From positions 104,573,908 through 104,637,907 of the forward strand of contig OX352763.1 of assembly GCA_947095585.1 (NCBI GenBank): a DNA stretch of 64,000 nt. Direction: 5' to 3'. This document shows, in pieces, positions 56,275 to 64,000 of this stretch. The notes beneath the pieces are model-generated. The model saw only the letters and a program-made list of their open reading frames with translations, did not search any database and was not told the origin of the DNA. The stretch comes from Nephrocerus scutellatus. Lineage: Eukaryota; Arthropoda; Insecta; Diptera; Pipunculidae. The first letter of the stretch is position 1. The number at the start of each line of letters is the position of its first letter. The position numbers were made by a program, and so were the translations under genes.

Positions 56275-56835
56275 TTGCTTTTCCCGGGCGGTCCGCCATC
56301 CGCACACATAAATCCCCGACTTGCCCTTACTACCACGGCAGCGGTGTACTATTCCCTAAACCTTAACAAAGCGCCACCCCGATCGTATTCGCACTATGTG
56401 GTTTACCGAGATTTTGTCAAGACGCATATTCTGTGACATTTTCAGCTCAATCGGCTGTCTAGTTTTTGAGTTTTAGTGTCGTATTACAAACCAACAGACA
56501 TACTTTTTTATATATATAGATTACAGTAGGTACAAGCAGCGCAACATATAACACACAGTCATTATGGTGTGATGTTCGTACAGCACAGAAACAGCGCAGC
56601 ACATAGCACATAGTCATTATGATGCCCGACCGGTTTTTCTTCGACTTTCGTAGTTACAAAATTGGTCGCCAAGAAAGACTATTTTATTGAAACGGGATAA
56701 TATATAGCCTATATTAACCTTCAAAGTTCATTCTAAATATTGGTGAAGAAATTTTTTATATCGGTCCCGTAGTTTCGAAGAGTACCTCCTACACACAAAT
56801 TAGTATAGATTTATTTAAGAAGAGTAGTCCCTCCA
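56275..56835. repeat. unnamed inserted repeat(s) in the LINE
   Basis: The LINE reading stops at about 56270 and resumes at about 56885. The first half of the insert has 'ttcagctcaatcggctgtctagtttttgag' and ends 'cttttttatatatatagatta', wording seen at 3' ends of short repeats in many insects. The second half has 'cggtcccgtagtttcgaagag' and 'agtatagatttattta', perhaps a second copy of the same kind. No coding is present, and I cannot name the family. Confidence 0.45.
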
Positions 56836-56889
56836 AATCTGCTTGTTACTGTATACTATGCTATAGTACACTTGCGTTGAAAGTATGGT

Positions 56890-56933
56890 ATTACTTGCAA
56901 GGGCAGTGAGTATTACTTGCAAGGGCAGTGAGT
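56890..56933 (+). repeat. 22-bp perfect direct duplication
   Basis: 'attacttgcaagggcagtga' plus 'gt' occurs twice in a row without mismatch, inside the decayed LINE. Confidence 0.9.
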
Positions 56934-57444
56934 ATTTAAATAATCTTCAGGCTCTTATCACAGCTCAAAAGAAAACTGTAAGAACTATTTTTTTAATAGA
57001 GGTTGCAGCACACGCTTCCACTCTTCAGATCCCTGAAATTACTCCCTCTCCGATATTTATATTTGTTTAAGATTCTCCAACAATTTTATGTGCGCGGTGG
57101 TTATCTTAACCGCAGAAAGAATGTAACTTATAAAATGCTGTCTTAGGGCGACTGTAACAACATCCAAAGTCAGAACTAAAACCCAAAGATGTTTTGCAAC
57201 AAATATATCAGCGTTTATATCCAATATACTTCTTCCAGATATATGCAATGCAATTGAGAGTAAGTCAATGTTATGTCAAAATTATGTCAAACCGAAAATT
57301 GTATCGCTGAATCAGGTCATACTAAAAATCTTAGCTAAGAATCTTAGCTTAGAAATATTGTATATTGCACCACATACTTGTATAAAAAATATTATATCAT
57401 TCGGTATGAATCTCTAATCTCTAATTCTCAAAATAAGTTAATAT

Positions 57445-58362
57445 CAAAATAAATGGGTAGTAAAATTATAAGAACCCTTCCACACCATGCAAACAACTGG
57501 TACACAGATGGGCCAAAAACTAACACAAAAGCCGGGGGAGGGGTATCGGACCCAGAACCAAACTGCGAATACCCCTAGGTAGATCTCCAACAGTTTTCCA
57601 GGCAGAAACTCTTGCAAAAGGAGCCTGCTCACTAGAATGTATCATAAGAAGGTACAGAAGAACCGAGATCTCTATTATCTCAGACAGTCGGGCAGCACTG
57701 CTAGCACTAAAAGGTCCAGTCTTTTATTCTAAAATAACGTGGAGCTGCTTCTGCCACTTAAAAGAACTGGCAAAAACAACAAAACTACTCTAATGTGGTC
57801 TCCCGGACACTCAGACATATCAGGAAACGAGGCAGCAGACTTCTGTGCAAGAGAAGGAGAAAAAGGAGCCTTCTCTGGCTTTGAGCCCAAAAGCCACATC
57901 CAAAACAAAGTTAAAGAAAACACTGCCATCGAAGTGGAATGGGTATCATCGAGGCAGGTCAAAAAGCTTCTCAAATACAATATTAGTCAAATGGACAGGA
58001 CCCTTAACCTGGACAGCCATACACTGAGAACACTAGTCTGGTACTTGACGGGACACGGCCCATTCCGTGGCCATCTCCCGAAAATGGGTAAATCCGAATC
58101 GGATCGCTGCCGATTTTATAACTAGGCAAAGAAAACATCAGAGCACATACCTTTTATATGTTTAGCCTGCTTTGGAAAAGAATAAAACATTTCAAGGTTC
58201 ATACAGTTTTCTGGCCGAATATCAGACCAATCGAATTGGCAGATGTGGTGGCGTTTACAAAGGAACGGAGCAATCACATAATGCGGTAAAACATCTTGGG
58301 ATGGACAATAGATCTCAAGGTCCCAGTGCACAAGGCTTTACAGACCCACCTACATTAACATT
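57445..58362 (+). mobile_element. RNase H-bearing LINE family a, copy 3
   Basis: It starts in the RNase H region ('NNWYTDGPKT', 57490; 'FQAETLAKGAC'; 'ISDSRAALLALKGPVFYSK', 57680; 'SPGHSDISGNEAADFCAREGEKGAF', 57800) and runs to the Cys-rich end and tail near 58355 ('ccacctacattaacattaat'). The frame 57739..58125 is open for 128 codons. Gly to Ser and Gly to Asp changes near the RNase H motifs, and upstream stops, mark it as inactive. It is 5'-truncated before the RNase H domain. Confidence 0.8.
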
Positions 58363-58365
58363 AAT

Positions 58366-58446
58366 ACTTTTGGTGTTACTGGGATTCGAATCACGAAACT
58401 CCTGCTCAGAAGCCATACTCTTTTATCCACTGAGCCACGGCGCCCG
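58366..58446 (-). mobile_element. SINE head only (copy 4)
   Basis: The minus strand has GGGCGCCGTGGCTCAGTGG, then GATTCGAATCCCAG (box B with one change) and 'taacaccaaaag', and then stops. The SINE body and tail are absent. It abuts the 3' tail of the family-a LINE. Confidence 0.75.
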
Positions 58447-58499
58447 CAATTATATTAATATTAATTATCATAATAAATGCTAGAAGTCGTTTTAAAGAG

Positions 58500-59400
58500 G
58501 AAATATAAGTTTCAAAAAAAAACTACAATTGAATGAAGGTCATCCGCCAAAAAGAAAACATAAAGAGTCTGAAAAAATCGGGATGGTTATAAATAAAATA
58601 AAGAAATAGTAGGGAACTGAAACGACTACCTTGTGGGACACCAAGTGGTATACAAATATCTTGCGATAAAGTGTTACCTATATCTGCCAATTAAACTGAG
58701 TTTGTTAGGTACTCGTTCGGAGTTCGGAGTGGGGGCGCCCTTGCTCTAGTGGTTAGTCAGTTGGGCTACTGAGCGGGAGGTTTTAAGTTCGAATCCCAGA
58801 ATTACACCAACAAACGTTTCATGGTGTCATGGAGTAATAACTGTCATGAAAAACTTCTCAACTCGGCGTTCGAATACGGCTTTAAACTGTATTTTCCTTT
58901 GATTTTGTGTGCAAAAATATAACAAGCACAACATAAGAGGTCACAAAAAGCTATACCATGGACCACAACGGTCTGCCGTGCCAAATATTATTAAGAGTTT
59001 GGATGTGCAAGAGGACTTTATGGTAAACCAGGTCAAACGCTTTCGCAAAGTCTTTAATTATAACGTTTGTCAGTAAAAAGTTTTCGAAATTAGTTACTAA
59101 GTCAATAAAGACAGATTTGTGGTAGAAATACCAGAGATGTAAACTCATAAACAGATATAAAGGTTTTTTACGAGAGGAAAGTTTAACATAAACCATATTT
59201 TCAAATTCCTTCGGTAATGCTGAGATTTTTCAGATAAGCCTATAATGGTGATCTCTAATTTGGACTCGGATTTGAAAAAACGTTTCTAGCCTTTTGAAAA
59301 TAATAGGATAAAAACATGCGTGAGGGTTCTAGCTATCAAGTACTCGTATATACCCAGAAATATATAGAAGGAGTACCATCAGAACCTTCTTATATCCAAA
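58500..59400 (-). mobile_element. CR1/jockey-like LINE fragment, split by a SINE
   Basis: The minus strand reads 'IKDFAKAFDLVYHKVLLHIQTLN' (motif A, 59060-58995), is interrupted by the SINE at 58733..58994, and resumes with 'IPLGVPQGS' (motif B, 58650-58620). To the right, 'FFQIRVQIRDHHYRLI.KISALPKEFENMVY' resembles the segment before motif A. The fragment lies in the vnd intron in the same direction as vnd. Confidence 0.6.
58733..58994 (+). mobile_element. tRNA-derived SINE (copy 5, diverged)
   Basis: The head is GGGCGCCCTTGCTCTAGTGG (box A-like) and AGTTCGAATCCCAG (box B). The body keeps 'gtcatggagtaataactgtcatgaaaaacttctcaactcggcgttcg' in outline and ends GTGCCAAATATTATTAAG. Divergence from copies 1 and 2 is considerable. 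It separates motifs A and B of the surrounding LINE fragment. Confidence 0.8.
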
Positions 59401-59766
59401 GAATATCTTTTTGAAATGAGAAGAACTACCAGTTCTTAATACTAAGAAGAATCTGAGGAATACTCTGATTTAGAATATGAGGCAAATCAATTGAACATCA
59501 AAAGTCGCTGTATTTAAGAACTTCATCCAACTCTGTACAGAAACTAGAAATCCTGTCTTAAAGGCACTGAAAATTATATGCAAAAATAGCAAACAACTAA
59601 GCAGTGCTGAACAGATAAGCGATTGCTTGATTTAATCTCTCGTGAGGTGAAAAAACTATGCGTTGCACAGTTCTCCAGGCTTATGGGCGTGAGCCCTTAG
59701 CTAACAAAATGAAGGCAATGCACTTTCCAATTTTAAAAGCAAAATAAATATTCTTACTGTACTTAC
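59401..59766. other. vnd intron next to the donor, no feature
   Basis: AT-rich sequence without coding or repeat similarity that I can support. Confidence 0.4.
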
Positions 59767-60284
59767 CATATATATCATTCTCCTTAAGCCATGATCGTCC
59801 TGGATGTGACAACATCGAATGTGTCAGGTGGTGATAGGGTGCCAACTCATCGTTAAACGATGACGCAAAATTTTTGGGCAAATATTGTCCGGCAGCAGCG
59901 GCCGCAGCTGCCGCAGCGGCATTATGACTAGCAATTATGTGTGCTGCCGCTGTTACAGAGGGATTATTGTTGTTGATGTGATGATTGTTGTTGTTGGTTG
60001 GATGATCCGCCGGCGCAATAACCGATGGACAGGAGTCCTCCGCCGCCGATGATGTGTGACTAGCATTTGTCGCATTGGTATTAATTATTGTATTGTTGTT
60101 ATTGTGACTATTGCTAATTGGTGGAACACCACCGACCGGATCCACTGCTCCAGCTGAACCCACAACCGGTGCTGTTTGATGCGTTGGAACGCCGCCAGCT
60201 TTTAAATCTCCTCCATCCAAATTTAAAATATCCGATATGTGAAATCCCGATGACCGCTGAGATGGTACTTTGGCATCGAAGAGG
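59767..60284 (-). CDS. vnd: vnd, internal exon with TN/EH1-type motif
   Basis: The exon is bounded by a poly-pyrimidine acceptor (TTTTTTTTTTTGTAG, ending at 60285) and the donor G|GTAAGT at 59766. It begins with the last base of a codon, then 'LFDAKVPSQRSSGFHISDILNLDGGD'. The motif FHISDILNL (60218..60244) is the TN/EH1-like octapeptide region through which NK-2 proteins recruit Groucho. Then come Asn- and His-rich linkers, an uninterrupted run of 11 Ala-dominated residues (HNAAAAAAAAAAGQYLPKNF) and a conserved end 'GRSWLKENDIY', which joins in phase to 'GVQQPAS' of the terminal exon. The reading continues into the intron for 28 codons before a stop, so the splice is needed. The start codon and upstream residues are not in the window as far as I can see. 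Confidence 0.92.
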
Positions 60285-62390
60285 CTACAAAAAAAAAAAC
60301 AAAAACACAAACAAAATTACAATAATCCTTGCGAGAATTGAATAGGAAATTTGGAAGCACTACAATAAATTGGCTGAACAAAAGGCACGACACTTTTAAT
60401 AAGAGGCTTTATGTTGTTTAGGAACATGTGGAATACTTGCTTGTTCGTAAATTGAAGAATTTTCCCATTTTATTGATCCATAACGGTCGGGTCTCGGCTA
60501 AGAAGGTGTGTTGTGAGTGTTTTGGGAAACCCCCGATCGCATACACATCTCGGCAGTTTCGGCTAAGAAGGTATGTTTTGTGATTGGTGTGCTCTCACGG
60601 CTTTTTGGAAAACCCCCGATCCGCAAAACGTGTGTAACATGTGCTGCGATCCGGACTTGTTACATCGGTATATCGTTCTGGTGGTGATAACCCAAAGCAG
60701 ATGTGCAACGGCAATGATGACGACGACCTGTTGTCTGGCAGGACACACGGCAATGGTGGGGAATTCCCTCTGTGCAGCAAATCTGATTCACTGCGTTGTT
60801 CGCAGAAGTTAATCAACCTGACCGATGGGATATTATAACCTTGTCGTTTTTGTTGTACTAGTTGTTGCTAGCTAATATCACATATATCACAGTTTAGCCC
60901 TCAGTTTGAGGCACACACAATAATTTTATTATATCAGTTCAGCTTATCTTTGAGGCAATGGAAAGTGGTGGGAAATTTCGCTTGGAAAATCCACTGTGCG
61001 CAATGCGCAAAATCCAACCAACCAACAGTGGGAAAAAACAACACATGTTTCGCATTTTTAACGCAGCATCAAGGTGATGGGTAAACTATATACTGAGTCT
61101 AGGTCCAGGTCCAGCTGATTCCGAACGCGCACTATCAATCGAGAACAGGTATCTACCTATCACTACCTGTGCAAATCTCCCTGGGGATTTCTGAAATTAT
61201 CCATTTGTATGCGCATGCATTTAACTCGGAAATACATTTTCGAAATTGCCTTAAAAAAGAACTAGAGCTAAGACTACAACATGAGAAGGCTAAATCGCTT
61301 GCGCCCGAAAGAGGATTTTCCTAATTGTTTATGTACTTTTGGAATGCTTGGTAAATAAGTAAAAGTATAGAATTTACCACCACGAAAGGAGATTACAGCG
61401 ATCAGAAAGATTTTCACACTTACATGCCGATCCAAAAATATGGTTCGTTAGCCTCAGATAGAAGTGAGAATCATCTGTGATCGCCTTTCCACTGTTGAAG
61501 TAAAACACAAGATAATCCCATGATTTGCATCAACAAACTAAACGTGGAGTTAATTAAATTTTTACACCATACACCATACACCTTACACGCAGAAAGGACT
61601 CAACTTTTCAATGATGTGTGCGTAGGCAGTTTTTAATCGGATGAGACGAGATTTTTGAGTTAAGGAATGTGAACACTGAAGGTTCTTTCCTTCTTCCTTC
61701 TTCCTTCCGTATGGGATTTGAATAATTAGTTTTTTTCTTTGTATACAACTGGATTTTGGCTAAGTTGCACCTTCAATTTAGAGGGAGTATTAAATGCATG
61801 TGGTATGGAGAAGGAAATCTTTTTTTTTTTGTTCCAATAAATAAATGGGATTAATTTTTGGCGGTGAAATTTTTTGGTAATGTATTAGAAGTTTTAGAAG
61901 AATACAATAGATACTCGTTTATGCATCTATATACTCACTAACTGAGTCACTCATTCACTCACTCACTCACTCACTCACTCACGCACGCACGCATGCATTA
62001 TTGTTATAAAATTGTGATAAAAGATCATCAGTATACTAACTCAGTGATTCACAAATATTATTTAACAAACACACTAACCATAATAGCAGCAACACTTATA
62101 CTGACAACACAAACTCTGAGCCGAATCTATGGGGTGCAAGGGGTGCGATGCATCTGGGCCCCGACAAAAAACTTTTTAAATTGTTCACAAAATATTTAAA
62201 TAACTGAACTCAAACATGATTCTCTAATAAAAACTCTTAGGAGATAAACACTTTCCAACTTTAAACTGATTATTATTAACTCTACATGCGAAATATATGA
62301 GTAACTTCTATAAAGAACACACAAATACTTAGCACAGCATGCTAAAGATACTGAAAGATCATCTTGATGAAATCAATCTAAACAAATACA
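60285..62390. other. vnd 5' intron or upstream DNA
   Basis: Non-coding as far as can be seen. Two overlapping near-repeats at 60480..60545 and 60555..60615 share 'cggctaagaaggt.tgtt' and 'aaacccccgatc', a short local duplication. No vnd 5' exon (serine- and alanine-rich N-terminus) was recognised on the minus strand. Confidence 0.45.
61931..61995. repeat. (ACTC)n / (ACGC)n microsatellite
   Basis: Tandem ACTC tetranucleotides with variants, passing into ACGC and then GCATGCAT. Confidence 0.85.
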
Positions 62391-62394
62391 TATT

Positions 62395-63995
62395 CACTAC
62401 ATCTTTCTAAGCCTGTTGCTCTCAAACAAGTCAAAGAATGGTGCAAAGAGGTTGGCATAAGTGTCAATCCTGACAAGATAGTTTGCACCCTATTCACCAA
62501 AAGACAAAAATTAACGCTACCAGCAATACAATTCCAAGGCAAAACCCTTCAATTAATGCCTGAAACCAAATATTTAGGGGTCGTGTTTGACAAAAAAAAT
62601 AACTAACATGGAACCCCCACATATCATATATTACAAACAAAGCTAATAAAGCTTACTTTACCTGGTAACGTATGTTTAGCAAAACGTGGGGAATAAACCC
62701 GCAAATTACCCTTTGGCTATACCAAAGCATAATCACGGCCCTGGTTTGGTGGCCAAAAACAGAGCAATCCACGACACGCTCAAAACTGAACAAGATACAA
62801 GGACTAAGTGCGACGGGTGCAGGTAAGAGCTGCCCAACGGCAGCTCTGGAAAAACTTCTACCTGCACATACACGTCAAAAGCGAGGCTGTATCAAGAGCC
62901 ACAAAACTAAAAATTCTTAAACAAATAAAAGCAAACAAACCAGGACATTCTAGTATCATAACCAAAATAGACTTGGAATATGTAACTGTCCAACCATCAG
63001 ACCTAATTATAAAAACAACTAATTTCAAAAGGAATTTTTCGATTAAAATACCCGATCGGAATCAAGTTGAAAATATCATAAGTACAATCCCAAACCATGC
63101 ATCCATCTGGTATACAGACGGATCAAAAACAAACACAGGAACCGGAGCAGGAGTATTCGGACCCAGAATAACACTACGAATACCCATAGGTAGATTTCCA
63201 ACAGTATTCCAGGCTGAAACTATACCAATAGAAGCCTGCGTCCTGGAATGTACTAAAAGAAGGTACAGAATAACCGAGATCTATGTGATCTCAGACAGTC
63301 AGGCAGCACTGCTAGCATTAAAAGGTCCAGTCATCTACTCTAAAACAACGTGGAGCTGTTTTTGCCACTTAGAAGAACTGGCCAAAAACAACAAAATCAC
63401 ACTAATGAGGTCTCCCGGACACTCAGGCATATCAGGAAACGAGGCAGCAGACCTTTGCGCAAGAGAAGGCGCAGAAGGAATCTTCACTGGCACAGAACCC
63501 AACATTGCCTATATCAACAGAAAAATTAAAGAGTGGGAAAACGCTACTATCGAAGCGGAATGGAATTCTTCGTCTGGGATGAGACAAGCCAAGAAGCTTC
63601 TAAAATGTAACATTAGTCATATGGACAGGGCCATCAAACTGGACCGCCACACACTAAGAACACTAATCTGGTAGTTGACAGGACATTGCGCCCATTCCAT
63701 GACCATCTTTTAAAAATGGGCAAATCTCAATCGGACCACTGCCGATTATGTAACGAGACAAAAGAAACGTCAGAGCATATACTCTTCGTATGCGTAGCCC
63801 TCACCCAGAACAGAATAAAACATCTCAAGGCTTAAACAGTTCCCTGGCCGAACGTCAGACAAATCGCATTGTCAGATGTGGTGGCATTCACGAAGGAACT
63901 GAGCAATCATATAATGTGGTAAAACATCAGGGACGCACAATAGACCTAAAGGTCACTGCTCAAGGCTCTTTAGCTCCACCTAATATAATAATAAT
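62395..63995 (+). mobile_element. RNase H-bearing LINE family a, copy 4
   Basis: The plus strand reads the thumb ('VKEWCKEVGISVNPDKIVCTLFTKR', 62440; 'ETKYLGVVFDKK'; 'FSKTWGINPQITLWLYQSII', 62680), the RNase H domain and the Cys-rich C-terminus ('LCNETKETSEHILFVC', 63750). It ends in a tail of AATATAATAATAATAA at 63978..63995. It is 5'-truncated before the thumb. It is the least damaged family-a copy and served as the reference for the others. Confidence 0.82.
62808..63674 (+). pseudogene. LINE RNase H reading frame, 288 codons
   Basis: A single open frame covers the linker and the whole RNase H domain, which removes RNA from the RNA/DNA hybrid made during insertion. Motifs by residue: WYTDGSK (Asp104), QAET (Glu137), SDSQAAL (Asp163), PGHSGISGNEAAD (His205, Asp215). 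All four acidic residues and the His of the D-E-D-D site are in place. The ATG is only the first in the open stretch; the true protein would continue upstream into the reverse transcriptase, from which it is separated by stops. A TAG at 63672 ends the frame before the Cys-rich tail, which continues in another frame. Confidence 0.7.
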
Positions 63996-64000
63996 AAGCC

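Larger units (their letters stand above)
55510..57310 (+). mobile_element. CR1/jockey-like LINE, interrupted
   Basis: The frames give 'FIKGKSTEGEDALV' (55580), 'GLLINFTKAFNLVDHTFLLKVLERLGFRGNSLKWMASYLQNRTRYVRI' (motif A), 'TGVPQGSVLGPLLFI' (motif B), 'VVVYADDLALTYS' (active site, 55950), 'NLTWKPHIAS' (56220) and, after an inserted repeat, 'EYLNNLQALITAQKKTVRTIFLI' (56930). YADD is intact, but several stops break the frame. It lies in the vnd intron, opposite to the gene. Confidence 0.7.
50767..59766 (-). other. vnd: vnd intron, about 9.0 kb, TE-loaded
   Basis: The donor is TATG|GTAAGTACAG (minus strand, exon end 59767) and the acceptor is TTCAATTTCAG|GAGTTCAA (exon start 50766). Both are phase 1, giving a Gly codon (G|GA) at the junction 'ENDIYGVQQPAS'. 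At least seven TE pieces lie inside: two RNase H-group LINEs, two CR1/jockey-like LINEs, two SINEs, a HINE-like end and an unnamed repeat. TE-free stretches at 50.77-51.5, 53.3-55.5 and 59.2-59.7 kb could hold regulatory DNA. Confidence 0.85.

Overview
The window looks like chromosomal DNA from a higher (cyclorrhaphan) fly. It holds one recognisable host gene, set in about 55 kb of AT-rich, intron-like and intergenic DNA packed with nested transposable elements (TEs). The host gene is the minus-strand NK-2 class homeobox gene vnd (ventral nervous system defective). Two of its exons are present: an internal exon with the TN/EH1-type repressor motif (59767..60284) and the terminal exon with the homeodomain and NK2-specific domain (49973..50766). 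They join in phase across a 9.0-kb intron. The 5' exon(s) must lie to the right of the window. A DD41D ('rosa'-type) mariner and an RTE/jockey/RNase H-bearing LINE mix would suit a tephritid-like fly, but the species cannot be fixed from the sequence alone.

Layout. 0-9 kb: intergenic DNA, a TG...CA LTR carrying an internally deleted mariner, two tandem-repeat elements (called HINE-like here), a tRNA-derived SINE and RTE scraps. 9.4-13 kb: an RNase H-bearing LINE (family a) without its endonuclease. 13.7-14.7 kb: the best HINE-like copy, with about 120-bp internal repeats. 16-21.5 kb: three LINE remnants end to end (RNase H-group +, jockey -, RTE -). 21.7-23.7 kb: a SINE and quiet DNA. 23.8-26.6 kb: an LTR-retrotransposon relic, itself hit by a HINE-like element and an RTE. 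27.3-33.3 kb: CR1/jockey-like LINEs, one with a long ORF2, and a mariner-type MITE. 35.3-37.6 kb: HINE-like elements in opposite orientations around a LINE fragment, one of them hit by a SINE. 39.8-41.6 kb: an RNase H-group LINE split by a solo LTR. 42.7-48.6 kb: a single LTR split by a 3.05-kb RTE (exact 12-bp target duplication) and by a Helitron remnant that carries a 1-kb A/C-rich minisatellite. 50.8-59.8 kb: the vnd intron, containing at least seven TE fragments. 60.3-64 kb: vnd upstream or 5' intronic DNA, an (ACTC)n tract and a fourth family-a LINE with an uninterrupted RNase H reading frame.

No other cellular gene, true tRNA, rRNA or CRISPR array is supported. The TEs record an insertion order: elements lie inside elements at seven or more places, and several give exact target-site duplications or can be checked against an empty site elsewhere in the window. 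Family names for TEs rest on protein motifs recognised by eye; no database search was run.
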